Positions 42,565 through 53,200 of a DNA stretch of 58,547 bases are shown here, piece after piece. Origin of the DNA: Bacteroidota bacterium (GTDB lineage Bacteria; Bacteroidota; Bacteroidia; Bacteroidales; WCHB1-69); assembly GCA_009786185.1 (NCBI GenBank), contig WQTS01000135.1, positions 1 to 58,547 on the forward strand. Direction: 5' to 3'. Each line of letters opens with the position of its first letter. Position 1 is the stretch's first letter. The translations under genes were made by a program, and so were the position numbers. The notes under the pieces were generated by a model. It searched no databases and was not told the origin of the DNA. It saw only the letters and a list, made by a program, of their open reading frames with translations.

Positions 42565-44361
42565 TTATAGGGTTGACTTTGAGAGGATGCGTTGTTCCAA
42601 CTCTTTTCTTTTTACCTCTCTATTCAGGTAAAATTCTGTAATTAAGCTGGCGATGGGAGCAGCCGCTTCGGAACCAAAACCGCCGTTTTCTACCAAACAG
42701 AATACTACTATTTTAGGATTTTCTTTAGGCGCAATGCTCACAAAAACGGAATGGTCTTTCCCATGAGGATTTTGTGCCGTTCCTGTTTTTCCCAATACTT
42801 TTATGCCCGGAATTTGAGCAATTCGAGCGGTACCAGTCAATACTGCTTGCTCCATACCGTCGAGAATCGCATCAAAATGCTTTTTATCGATGCCGCAATC
42901 AATTCTTTCGGTATAACGGTCGTTGGGCGTATCTCTTGTTCCTATCGCTTTGATGACGTGCGGTTTATAGTAGTAACCTTTATTGGCAATAATCGCTACA
43001 AAGTTTGCCATTTGAAGCGGAGTCGTACCCGCCTCACCTTGCCCAATACTCATAGAAATCACCGAATTAGCATTCCAAGATTTTCGATAACGATTGTCGA
43101 AAAACTCTACGCTGGGAATAATTCCTCTTAATTCGTATGGTAAGTCGGAATCAAATTTTACTCCAAAACCCAGCGCATTGATGTAATCTTTCCATGCTTG
43201 GTATGATTCTTGAATAGTGCTGTATCTTCTTCTGTTAGAAAGCGTATTGTAAAAAGCCCTACAAAAATAAGTATTACAAGAAACGGTTATGGCATGTACC
43301 AAATCAGGATTCCCAACATGGTGACATTTCACAGTATGTGAGCCCATATTGTATCCACCGCCGCACGAGTAAGTGGTTTTTGGCGTGATAACTCCTTCTT
43401 GCAAAGCAATTAATGCCGTTGCCATCTTGAAAGTAGAACCCGGCGGATACATTGCCATGAGTGCACGATTAAATAATGGTCGCTGTTTAAGGTCTTGCAT
43501 CAAGGCGGTGTAATTTCTGCTACGTGCACTACCTACCAACAAATTTGGATCGTAGGAAGGCATAGAAACAATACACAAAATTTCGCCGGTGGCAGGCTCA
43601 ATGGCAACGATGCTTCCTCGTTTGTTGTGCATCAATTTTTCGCCATATTCTTGCAGCTGTGCATCCAAAGTACTCCACAAAGAAAGTCCCTGCATGGACG
43701 GTTCATCCTCTTCGCCGTTTTTGTAACTTCCTCTTACTCTATTGTGTACATCTACCAACACCACTGTTTTACCTTTAGTGCCGCGCAATTCCTGTTCGTA
43801 TGCTTTTTCTATGCCGCTAATTCCGATATAATCTCCCAATTGGTAATATTCATCTTCTTCCAGTTTTTTTTCATTCACTTCGCCTACGTATCCTAAAATG
43901 TGCGCTGCAATGGGTTTGGGATAATGTCGTAATGTTCGGTTTTGAACAAAAAATCCGGGAAATTTATACAGTTTTTCTTGTAAATATCCGTAATCCGATT
44001 TCGACATTTGTTGCGCCACTAAGGTAGGATGCATTTTCGAGAATTTTCGGGCTTTTTCAATGCGTCTCGTCAATTCTTCCTTGCTAATATCCAAAATGCG
44101 GCACAAGTCTGTCGTATCAAACTCACGCATTTCGTTCGGCACCACCATTAAATCGTAAGCCGCATCGTTATATACCAGCAAAGAATCGTTTCTATCGTAA
44201 ATTAAGCCGCGCGCAGGATGTTCAACAATTCTACGCAATGCATTGTTTTCCGCCGATTCATTGTACGACGAATCCAATACTTGCAAGTGAAACAACCGCA
44301 CTAAAAATACGAGTGTTACACCCAAAATAATAAGAACGACAACGCGGTAACGATTATTCAT
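42565..44361 (-). CDS. mrdA: Penicillin-binding protein 2, transpeptidase
   Basis: 598 residues. One N-terminal TM helix (about 7-24) is followed by the pedestal domain (RRIVEHPARGLIYDRND). The transpeptidase has the active-site serine in PGSTFKMATALI (about 304-315), the SxN motif SCN (about 354-356), and KTGTAQNPHG (about 527-536). PBP2 cross-links the glycan strands made by RodA; the two genes are adjacent with 3 bases between. The final basic tail (EVKRKELEQRIL) is cytoplasmic-like, but the protein is otherwise periplasmic. Its start codon lies directly against the polyprenyl synthetase stop (44362). Confidence 0.93.
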   Translation of the reverse strand: MNNRYRVVVLIILGVTLVFLVRLFHLQVLDSSYNESAENNALRRIVEHPARGLIYDRNDSLLVYNDAAYDLMVVPNEMREFDTTDLCRILDISKEELTRRIEKARKFSKMHPTLVAQQMSKSDYGYLQEKLYKFPGFFVQNRTLRHYPKPIAAHILGYVGEVNEKKLEEDEYYQLGDYIGISGIEKAYEQELRGTKGKTVVLVDVHNRVRGSYKNGEEDEPSMQGLSLWSTLDAQLQEYGEKLMHNKRGSIVAIEPATGEILCIVSMPSYDPNLLVGSARSRNYTALMQDLKQRPLFNRALMAMYPPGSTFKMATALIALQEGVITPKTTYSCGGGYNMGSHTVKCHHVGNPDLVHAITVSCNTYFCRAFYNTLSNRRRYSTIQESYQAWKDYINALGFGVKFDSDLPYELRGIIPSVEFFDNRYRKSWNANSVISMSIGQGEAGTTPLQMANFVAIIANKGYYYKPHVIKAIGTRDTPNDRYTERIDCGIDKKHFDAILDGMEQAVLTGTARIAQIPGIKVLGKTGTAQNPHGKDHSVFVSIAPKENPKIVVFCLVENGGFGSEAAAPIASLITEFYLNREVKRKELEQRILSKSTL

Positions 44362-45330
44362 CTATTTACTTCGTTTACTGAGTTTTAATGCCAATTCTTT
44401 TAACGTTTCCATCTGTTCGCTGTTAAGGGAAAGTTCTTCAATGTTTCGGTATGCTTTTTCCAAAAAGTCTTCTACTATCTTTTCCGTGTCTTCTTTGCAA
44501 CGTAGTTCATCGAAAATTGTTTTTACGGCATTAAATTTTTCTTTTTTATCGTAATGATTGGAAGAAAAATAGTGTTGAAGCTGAGCTTTTTGCGCTTCGT
44601 TCGCTTTTTGTAAAGCTAATAAATAGGGATATGTTTTTTTATTTGCCTGAATATCACCGCCAAGCTCTTTTCCAAACGTTTCTGTATCGGCGTACACATC
44701 TAACAGGTCGTCCACCAATTGAAATGCCAATCCGAGGTTTATTCCAAATTGGTAGAGTGTATTTTGGTCATGCTCAGAAGCATTTGCCAATATAGTACTT
44801 ATTTTTAAGCAACCGGCAAGCATCACCGCAGTCTTCAGACGAATCATATTCAAATATTCATCAATAGTAACCTCCTCTTGCGTTTCAAAATCCAAGTCAT
44901 ACTGTTGCCCTTCGCAAATTTCGATGGAGGTTTGCATGAATAATTCCGACATTTTGATAAGCGTCTCCGGGGCGCACGGTGTTTTCAACAACTGTTGCAT
45001 TGCCATAGAAGCCAACACATCTCCGGAAAGGATAGCGATGTTGCTATTCCATTTTTTATACACGGTTTCTTTGCCTCGACGAATCGGGGCATTGTCCATA
45101 ATATCGTCGTGGATCAGAGTAAAATTGTGCAACATCTCGAATGCCGTAGCGGGATAAAAAGCGTCTTCAGCCTTTGCTCCAAACAATTCCGCTGCCAGCA
45201 ATACTAACTGCGGGCGAAGCCGTTTTCCGCCTTGCGACATGATGTAGTTTACAGGGATGTAGAGGTTTTGGGGCACAACATTTGTTGCTATATCATTAAA
45301 AAAGTGTTCTAAAGAATCTTCTATTTTCAT
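44362..45330 (-). CDS. Polyprenyl diphosphate synthase (trans-type)
   Basis: 322 residues from the ATG at 45330; the frame extends further upstream but only into an inverted repeat. The first aspartate-rich motif is IHDDIMDNAPIRRG (about 84-97) and the second is QLVDDLLDVYAD (about 202-213), with the GKRLRPQLVLLAAE substrate region near residue 38. It condenses isopentenyl diphosphate onto an allylic starter to give long-chain prenyl diphosphate, probably the menaquinone side chain; chain length cannot be read. The gene order polyprenyl synthase - PBP2 - rodA forms one transcript. Confidence 0.9.
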   Translation of the reverse strand: MKIEDSLEHFFNDIATNVVPQNLYIPVNYIMSQGGKRLRPQLVLLAAELFGAKAEDAFYPATAFEMLHNFTLIHDDIMDNAPIRRGKETVYKKWNSNIAILSGDVLASMAMQQLLKTPCAPETLIKMSELFMQTSIEICEGQQYDLDFETQEEVTIDEYLNMIRLKTAVMLAGCLKISTILANASEHDQNTLYQFGINLGLAFQLVDDLLDVYADTETFGKELGGDIQANKKTYPYLLALQKANEAQKAQLQHYFSSNHYDKKEKFNAVKTIFDELRCKEDTEKIVEDFLEKAYRNIEELSLNSEQMETLKELALKLSKRSK

Positions 45331-45348
45331 ATTTTGTTTTTGGATTAA

Positions 45349-45437
45349 CTCTGTTTCTCTGTGCCTTCTCCATGGTTCTCTGTGAAACAAAAAAATCACA
45401 CAGAGAACCACGGAGAAGGCACAGAGAAGCACAGAGA
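45349..45437. repeat. Long inverted repeat between M16 peptidase and polyprenyl synthase
   Basis: The left arm (45349-45384) contains TCTCTGTGCCTTCTCCATGG and the right arm (45398-45437) contains its near-exact reverse complement, with one base change and a small insertion. The loop is about 13 bases. TCTGTG...CACAGA elements of this kind recur in Bacteroidota genomes. It would form a very stable RNA hairpin in either direction. Confidence 0.8.
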
Positions 45438-45444
45438 GGAATTA

Positions 45445-48261
45445 CTATTTTTCCGGATACAAGTTTACTCTCACAAAATGATCTATATCGAAATATTTTT
45501 GCAAGAAATTCGCAATATCTTTAGATGTAAGATTGCTAATACGCTCTTCAAACGCCGGAATTGTGGTAACATCATCGTTTTGTACCCACATATTAGGAAG
45601 TACAGATTGCCAAAATTCATTGGTCTTCGCACTTGTTTCCCGTTGTTTGATCTGTTGTTGTCTCACTTTTGTCATGGTTTCTTCCGATGGACCGTTTTGT
45701 TGCATATCTCTTAAGATTTTAAATACGGCATTCGTAAGATTGTCGGTATTATTGGGAGCGCATCCGAAGAAAATGGTCATCATATATTCCGGTCTCGGCA
45801 CTTGATTCCAAGTAAGGATGAGGATAGGAGAATATACGCCGCTCATTTTCTCACGAATTTCTGCGATCAATTCTATATCCAAAGCATCTTTCAAGGCGCG
45901 CAAAATGGTTTTGTTCTCTTCCGTCCATGTGAACTCTTTTTGGAATACAATGCCCACAAAACTTTGATCCTCTGTGCCAACAAATATATCTTGATTTAAC
46001 TGCGCTGCAGGAAATCCCTTCGTTACATTAGGATTAATTGCATCTCTTTCCGGAGAAGTTGGCAACGAACCTAAGTAAAGTTCAAGGAATTCTCTCATCA
46101 CATTTTCATCAAAATTTCCTACAAATGTGAAGATAAAATCTGCCGGATTTCCAAAACGCTCTTTATAAATTTCAAACGCTCTGTCATAATCAGCAGTGTT
46201 AATAAAATCATCCGTATAAGTTAATGATGTGAATTGGTGAGGAGAGTAATAGTCGTTTTGAGTAGCTATCTCTATTATGTTTTTAAGCGCCCGATACATC
46301 GGCATGGCATTAATCATTTTAAGTTGCTCCTTGACTTCTTTTGTAACCAACTCGTGCACGGTGGGATCGTATCTCGGAGAAGCAAAAAAAGCATGCAAAT
46401 ATTGGAAGAAAAACCCCAAATCTTTCGGAGTTGATGAACCCGTCATTTCTTCCGTAAAAATAGTAATGTTCGGCGTAATTCCCACTTGTTTTCCTTTCAT
46501 TTTCTTGGTTAACGAAATAAAATCAATGTCGCTAATACCGGCTCTATCCACAAAATCGGCAGCAAAAAGCCCCGATGCCAAATCGGCTTCGCTATACAAG
46601 CTCATTCCGCCTCTACTCATGGCTTTAAACAAAATTTCATCGTTTTTAAAATCGGTTTTTTTCAACCATACGGTAATGCCATTGCTGAGAGTTAGTTCTG
46701 TTACTCCTACTTCCGGAATTTGATTTTCCGAAACGATTGCGCCTCTTTGCAATGCTTCTACGTCCACCATTTCTTGTTCTTTATAAGTATCAATATAAGG
46801 CTCTACGTTTGCTAAAGAAGCATCTTTCACAATCGCTAAAATCTCTTCTTCGGTAGGCACAATCACGCCCTCTTTTTCCGGCGCCATTACTACAACGGCA
46901 ATGTTATCTTTAGTAATCCATTGCGCAGCCAATGCGTTCACTTCTTCTAAAGTGATCTCTTCCAAATATTTTTTTGCATAATTAAAAACGCGCTTTGCAC
47001 CGGGAATTGGATCTTTGCGCAAAAAGTGGTTCAAATATGCTTGTGCAAAAACCTCCGATTCTGTTTTATCCACTTCATTCGCAGCAAGTTCGTATTTATA
47101 AAGAAGCTCTTCTTTCGCACGTTTCAATTCTGACTCTAAAAATCCATGTTGCAACACACGATAATCTTCTTGCATTAATACTCTTAATGACGCGTCAATT
47201 TGATTTTCTTTCGCCATAGCTTGACTGAAATAGGCGTCCGTATTTCCTATAAAATCACCATATCCTACACTGGCTCCAAAGAAAGGCGCATTCGGATTTT
47301 GCATTATTTCTTCCAAACGACCGCTATACATCATATTAAACAACTCATGAGTCATTTTCGTTTTGTAATCTCCAACGGTTTTCATTACGAAATGTGGGAA
47401 TAAGCGCGCCATAAAAACAACATTTGCACCTGCTTCTTTATCGGTAGCCACCACAGCTACAGGCTCTTTAGCAGGTTCAATGGGGTACCTGATTTTTTCG
47501 CGAGGATTTTTCTTGGGTTTAATTTTACCGAATTTCGCCTGAATCATCTTTTCTATTTCAGCTGCATTTATATCACCAACAATAACAATGGCTTGTAAGT
47601 CGGGACGATACCAGTCGTAATAAAAATCTTTCAATGTTTTCGGTTTAAAGTTTTCCAAGACTTCTAAAGTTCCTATCGGCAGTCTGTCGGCATATCTTGA
47701 ATTATTGAAAAGCACAGGAAACCACTTTCTACGCATACGATCCTGAGCGCCCAAGCCAAAGCGGTATTCTTCAATTACAATGCCACGCTCCTCTTCTATT
47801 TCTTTATTGTCTAATAGAAAATCGTTTGCCCAACCCTTCAAAATATTCATACCCATTTCAATATGTTTTGGATTATCGGTGGGCAAGGTCAACAAATATA
47901 CGGTTTCATCAAACGAAGTATATCCGTTAATACCGCGTCCGAACGAAACGCCGATTTTTTGCAATTCGTCAATGAGTTTGTTGCCCGGAAATCCTTTAAT
48001 TCCGTTGAAACCCATGTGTTCTACAAAGTGCGCCAATCCGAGTTGGTCATCATTTTCCTGCATAGAGCCGGCATTTACCAACAGCCAAAACTCGGCACGG
48101 TTTTCAGGTTTGTTGTTCTCGCGAATGTAATAAGTCAAGCCGTTGGAAAGTTTTCCAATTCTTACATTCGGATCGTTGTTAATGGAGTCGGTCAATTTCT
48201 GAGCCGTTAAGTTGCAAAGAGTTAGGATTGCAACGAGGAGTAAAATTGTGATTTTTTTCAT
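45445..48261 (-). CDS. M16-family zinc metallopeptidase, exported
   Basis: 938 residues, a full-length two-lobe M16 protein. A signal peptide (MKKITILLLVAILTLCNLTA) is followed directly by the first lobe. The inverted zinc motif HFVEHMGFNG (about 82-91) has the catalytic Glu, and the third ligand Glu lies in EIEEERGIVIEEY (about 156-168). The C-terminal lobe (about 500-900) lacks a second active site, as expected, and contains the R-Y-type region. It likely degrades peptides in the periplasm. The start is 19 bases from the stop of the ATPase-methyltransferase gene upstream, so they may share a transcript. Confidence 0.9.
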   Translation of the reverse strand: MKKITILLLVAILTLCNLTAQKLTDSINNDPNVRIGKLSNGLTYYIRENNKPENRAEFWLLVNAGSMQENDDQLGLAHFVEHMGFNGIKGFPGNKLIDELQKIGVSFGRGINGYTSFDETVYLLTLPTDNPKHIEMGMNILKGWANDFLLDNKEIEEERGIVIEEYRFGLGAQDRMRRKWFPVLFNNSRYADRLPIGTLEVLENFKPKTLKDFYYDWYRPDLQAIVIVGDINAAEIEKMIQAKFGKIKPKKNPREKIRYPIEPAKEPVAVVATDKEAGANVVFMARLFPHFVMKTVGDYKTKMTHELFNMMYSGRLEEIMQNPNAPFFGASVGYGDFIGNTDAYFSQAMAKENQIDASLRVLMQEDYRVLQHGFLESELKRAKEELLYKYELAANEVDKTESEVFAQAYLNHFLRKDPIPGAKRVFNYAKKYLEEITLEEVNALAAQWITKDNIAVVVMAPEKEGVIVPTEEEILAIVKDASLANVEPYIDTYKEQEMVDVEALQRGAIVSENQIPEVGVTELTLSNGITVWLKKTDFKNDEILFKAMSRGGMSLYSEADLASGLFAADFVDRAGISDIDFISLTKKMKGKQVGITPNITIFTEEMTGSSTPKDLGFFFQYLHAFFASPRYDPTVHELVTKEVKEQLKMINAMPMYRALKNIIEIATQNDYYSPHQFTSLTYTDDFINTADYDRAFEIYKERFGNPADFIFTFVGNFDENVMREFLELYLGSLPTSPERDAINPNVTKGFPAAQLNQDIFVGTEDQSFVGIVFQKEFTWTEENKTILRALKDALDIELIAEIREKMSGVYSPILILTWNQVPRPEYMMTIFFGCAPNNTDNLTNAVFKILRDMQQNGPSEETMTKVRQQQIKQRETSAKTNEFWQSVLPNMWVQNDDVTTIPAFEERISNLTSKDIANFLQKYFDIDHFVRVNLYPEK

Positions 48262-48280
48262 AAGGATTAATTATTAATAT

Positions 48281-50269
48281 TTAATGTTTTGTTAATTCCG
48301 TCAATTTGAACAGAGTTGACGTTAGGTACTTTATGTATTCTTGTGCAATTTTAGCGTTAATGTGTTGTTGTGAGTAAAATGCCATTTTTCGACCTGCTTC
48401 ACATGATTTTGTTGATGACCTTTTTTCTTTTAATCTTTCTTCTTCTCTTAATTTTTGAATTTTATCAAAAGTGTTTTTTTCTAATGCCACAAGTGCATTT
48501 TGGATATTTTCTTCTGAAATGGATTTCAAATCAGATTTGTTCAGTACTACACATGTTATTTTATCTTTTTCATCACAAATTGTAGTTGGTAAAACAGATA
48601 AATTAAAAAGTTGTTGAATCTCTTCTTTATCCAAAACCAAATAGCCGGTATTGCCAACTTTTTCTCCTTTGTTTAAAATTTTGGCTTCAATAATAATCAA
48701 GTATCCATCAACTTTTAGTGAATTAATAATCGTGTTAATATTTTCTTTCCATTCTTCAACAGGTATTTCGTGAAGTACATTGCAAAGAAGGATAAAATCA
48801 AAACTATCGGATGGTAATTCGGTATATTTAGTATAAATATTGCTAATGCCCAATTCCTTCAGTTCGGGATGACATTCTTCATCAATTTCTAATGCGCAAT
48901 AATTTATTTTACTAATAAACTCAGTATCATATTTTAGTTGATTATATATTCTGCCTATTCCAGCTCCAAAATCTAAAAACATATTGGAATTTTCATTCAG
49001 TTTATCTCTGATTGCAGCTTTAAAAGCCTCTATTTGAGGATCATTAGAAATAGTCGTTTTTATGGTTTCGGGATTGGAAAAACATTGCGTAATAAAATTT
49101 ACAAAAGTCCATGTAGATATAGAAGATAGAAAATCTGACAATTTATTTACCCTTTCATCCATTCCCATCAATTCTGATAAAGACTCTCCCGGAGTAGAGG
49201 AACTTGGAGGTATTATTTTTCCATCTTTAACCATAAATATTTCATCATAATTCAACGTTGAAAGAATATTTATAGAGTGCGTTGCAATAATAAGTTGCCC
49301 TTTCTCTTTTATAACATCTCTAATACCATTAATTACATCTATTTCAGAATCAGGATGTAAGTGCAATTCAGGTTCGTCAATTAAAATAATACTTTCACGA
49401 ATATTCAAATTTGAGTTACATTCTAAAAGAAAAAAAAGCAGAGCATAGGCAAAAAGTGTTTTTTCTCCTTCCGAAAATTCTTCATATTTAAATTCTCTAC
49501 CATCCAATTTCCACTCTCCTTTTGCTGTTAAACTACTACCTTCATCTGAAACAGAAGTCGTTTTTACAATTTTTTCCCATGTTAAGTCTTTTTTTAAAAA
49601 ACTTTTTATGAATACTTTTAGTTTTTCATATCGTGTACAAGAAACTTGATTTTCAAAATCATTATCATCATATGATACTTTATCAAGAGCCAACTGATGA
49701 GGCAGTTTCTTTACAAAATGACGAGCATTTTTCCTAATAATACTAAGTTCATTATATTCGTCATTCCTCTCTCCCTCCGCTAATAAAGATTCAAAAGAAA
49801 TTTCTGTACTATATGAAGGAGAATCTTGTAACTGTTGAATCCCTTCTTGGGTAATCCGTTTCAAATAGGTGGTTTCTAATTTCTGAATAATGCGAGAATC
49901 TAGATTTAATGAAGTTGAAACTTTGGTTAACTGACCTTGTAATCTTTGAATTTCTCCCGAAACAGAAAGAGTTTGCTGCTTTTTTCGTAGTTGTTTGATT
50001 TTTTCTTTTAACATTTCAGATTCATTTTTTTTGCTCTTAATTTGTTCAAGTATTTTTGGCAAACATGAAATTACTCCCTCATCAATATTTTGTTGAGAAA
50101 TATTTATTTGAGAGAAAAGATTTTCTTCAATCAAATTAAGTATCCTTGTTTTTCCGGAGCCATTTTTACCTACTAATGCAACCACATCGGAAAGCCGTCG
50201 AATGTCTATTTCTTCAATGCCGATTGTTTTAGTCAATTCTTTTTCTATTTTAATTCTTGAAAATTTCAT
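48281..50269 (-). CDS. ABC/SMC-type ATPase fused to a class I SAM methyltransferase
   Basis: 662 residues from the ATG at 50269. The N-terminal ATPase has Walker A GKNGSGKT (34-41), then a coiled-coil insert rich in K, E and Q (about 70-160), an ABC signature-like FSEGEKTLFAYALLFFL (about 265-281), Walker B ILIDEPELHLHP (about 293-304) and the H-loop ATHSINIL (about 326-333). This is the RecF/OLD-like layout of DNA-associated or defence ATPases. A linker (about 345-420) leads to a methyltransferase with motif I FLDFGAGIGRI (about 430-440), CALEIDEECHP and LLCNVLHEIPVEEW. A charged helical tail ends the protein. No nuclease motif is seen. I do not know a named family with this order. It lies between a fused oxidoreductase and the M16 peptidase, on one strand. 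Confidence 0.7.
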   Translation of the reverse strand: MKFSRIKIEKELTKTIGIEEIDIRRLSDVVALVGKNGSGKTRILNLIEENLFSQINISQQNIDEGVISCLPKILEQIKSKKNESEMLKEKIKQLRKKQQTLSVSGEIQRLQGQLTKVSTSLNLDSRIIQKLETTYLKRITQEGIQQLQDSPSYSTEISFESLLAEGERNDEYNELSIIRKNARHFVKKLPHQLALDKVSYDDNDFENQVSCTRYEKLKVFIKSFLKKDLTWEKIVKTTSVSDEGSSLTAKGEWKLDGREFKYEEFSEGEKTLFAYALLFFLLECNSNLNIRESIILIDEPELHLHPDSEIDVINGIRDVIKEKGQLIIATHSINILSTLNYDEIFMVKDGKIIPPSSSTPGESLSELMGMDERVNKLSDFLSSISTWTFVNFITQCFSNPETIKTTISNDPQIEAFKAAIRDKLNENSNMFLDFGAGIGRIYNQLKYDTEFISKINYCALEIDEECHPELKELGISNIYTKYTELPSDSFDFILLCNVLHEIPVEEWKENINTIINSLKVDGYLIIIEAKILNKGEKVGNTGYLVLDKEEIQQLFNLSVLPTTICDEKDKITCVVLNKSDLKSISEENIQNALVALEKNTFDKIQKLREEERLKEKRSSTKSCEAGRKMAFYSQQHINAKIAQEYIKYLTSTLFKLTELTKH

Positions 50270-50279
50270 AACACAAGGA

Positions 50280-53200
50280 TTATTTAAATGCCCCTTCACA
50301 CAGCCCCTCTCCATTCAACGCCAAGCGATTCATATATTCGGGAACAGGCTTACCTAAGTATTTATCAACATAAATTTTGGCTAAATATTGCCCCAACATG
50401 AATCCGTGACCACGTAGTCCTATGAATAACCCGTTTTCAGGATCTATAATGTAGCGTGGTTCAACGTAATAGCCTGCCCAAAATGTCTGGAATGTTACAC
50501 CGCCCAATTGCGGAATCCAATTGGTGAATATTTCGGAAACAATCTCCATAAACTCTTTGGAGTTAACGTGCAAGTTTTGATGTGCTTCTATTGGGTCGCA
50601 AGCCGGAGAGGCGCAACCTATAATTTGCCCTGTTTCCGCCAATTGCTGTCCGTAAACGGCGCTGAAACCTTTATAGTTTCTGCGGTCAATAAGCATATCC
50701 AACGCATCGCCGTCTTTTCCGATTAGCGGCAAACGTTTTGTTATAAACGCCTGATGTTTCACCGGATACAATCCCGTTTCAATGCCTAATTGTGAAGCAA
50801 AATGCGCAGCGTTTTCTCCTAATGCATTTACAAAATGTTCGCAATGATATTCGGTGTAAGTTTTGTCGTGCTCTAACACTAATGCCATAAAACCGTGCGC
50901 TGTTTTTTGCACCTCTACTAAGGTTGTGTTATCCAATAAAATACCTCCGTTATTTAATCCAATCGTTCTTAGTGCATCCAAAACCAAACCCGGGGTGGCT
51001 TGCCAGCAATCGTGCGTAATGAGCGCTGCCTGATAGGTATTCAAATTCGGATTAAAGTAGGGAGTAACTTCTTTTTGGAAGTCTTTTTTATCCACCATAT
51101 AGGCGTTCGACCACGCCTTAGAAGCCTCCAAAGCCTTGTAGGTAGCTTCATCATGCGCAAATCCCACATAACGAATAGGTTTGAAGTTTATATTGGTATT
51201 TTTTTGCAGCTCTTTAAACAAATGAAGATTTTGCTGCGCCATGTCGGCAATTTCCGGCGTGGAAAAAGCGGGGCGTCCGCCTGCAATATTACGCCACGAG
51301 CCGCCGTGTCCGGCATTCGCGAGCACACACTTTTTACCGTTTTCCGCAAAATAGCGAAACAGTCCGCTGCCGGCAATTCCGCCACCGGCAATAAAAACCT
51401 CGCAATCCACACGGCGTGTTTTGTGCGTGCGAATGTCGGTAATAAATTGCACTTGTGCCGAAGCCGGGTAAAGCTCGCTCATGTTCACTTGATTCGACAA
51501 AGGCGCTCTTGGCGTTGCATCGCCCACCAACTCAATGCCTTTGCTGCGCAATATTTGACGCACACGCGGAATACAACGCTTTCCGCGACACGCGCCCATG
51601 CCTACACGAACAATATGTTTCAATTCGTCCACCGAAATCATTTTTCTATCACCAATTACCCCTAAAATTGCTTCCAATTCTACGTCATCGCAATGACAAA
51701 TGTAAGTTGGCGCTTTACCGGTTGTTGTATTTTTGATAATGTTTAAAGGTTTCGGATAATTTTCTTTTGTAATAAAACCGGTAACCTCCGTTAACTTATC
51801 TCCTGTTAAGGTTAAAGATTTTACGCGGACAATGTTCGTTTTATTGGGTTTTAGTAATACTTTTTCAATAATGCCTTCGCCCAATTTTTCGCCTTGATTA
51901 TTCACCAAAAACACCTCTGCATTTTCTTCTACAAAATTTTCGATGGGCAAAAAAAGTTGGTTTTTAGCTAAATTATAACCGAATATTGCTAACCCCGGAC
52001 ATTTTGCCACACAATCCATGCAACCGATACATTTTTCGTAATCAATTACAGGTACGGTAGAAGTAGAAGATTTTTGGATGGCATCTTTAGGGCAAGCAAA
52101 AACACAAGGGTTACAAGCAAAACCGTACAAACAATCGGCAACTACAAAAGGTTTTTCGTGCATTCTTTCAGCAGAAGGTTTGTTTGGCTTTTCTAATATT
52201 CTTGTCGGATGTTGTTGCGAATCAATATACTCTTTCGATAATTCTAAATAGGCATCATAAGAAAGTCGTTTGCTGCATGCCATCGCAATTTCCATAGCTG
52301 CCTGCTTGCCACGTAAAACGGCGCAAGTGCCTTCGCCCACGCGCACGGCATCGCCCACACCAAACGTTTTTTCTCCAAAAACGGCGCGCCCTTTTATTAA
52401 AAGCTGATCATCAGGAATTAGACCGGTGCAAATATTAATGACGTCAATGTCATTAATGACCTTCTCCGTACCGGGAATTGGTGCAAAATTTTTGCATTCT
52501 GCAACAACTGCACCTATTATACCGGTATTATCCTCATTTGGAATCGCTTTCAGCAAAATATGTGAAGTTAGTACCGGAATACCTAAACGGCGCACACGAT
52601 TTGCCTGTACGGGAAAACCGCCCTCGCGATCCATAGCTTCGATAATTGCCACTACTTGCGCGCCTGCTTGCATAGCCTGATAAGAAGTTAAGTATCCGAT
52701 ATTTCCTGCCCCGATAGACAAAATGCGTTTGCCCAACAACGTGTGCTCTACATTCATCATTTTTTGCATCACGGCAGCGGTGTAAACGCCCGGCAAATCA
52801 TCGTTTTCGAATGCGGGCATAAAAGGCACGGCGCCGGTTGCTACCACCAAATATTCGGCATCTACATAATAAATCTCCTCAGTAAGCATGTTTTTTACGG
52901 CAACGCGCTTGCCTTCCAAAAGATCCCAAACCGTTGAATTAAGGAATATTCCGGTGTGGTCTTCTCCGGCAAGGTGCAATGATATTTCAAATCCGCGCAG
53001 ACCACCGTACAATTTTTCCTTTTCAAAAAAGAAAAACTGGTGGGTTTGCATATTAAACTGCCCTCCTACCCTATCATTATTATCAATCACGATGTTAGGA
53101 ATTTCTAATTTATTAAGTTCCTCTCTGCAAGCCAATCCGGCGGGACCGGCGCCAATAATCGCCACACGTGTTTTATAAATGCGAGTTTCTTTTTTTGTAT

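Noticed and set aside
45331-45432. An N-terminal extension of the polyprenyl synthase
   Set aside because: It is made of the inverted repeat 45349-45437, and family members start near MKIEDSLE.
45349-45437. CRISPR-like repeat
   Set aside because: A single inverted repeat with no direct-repeat/spacer periodicity; no CRISPR array or cas gene was seen anywhere in the window.
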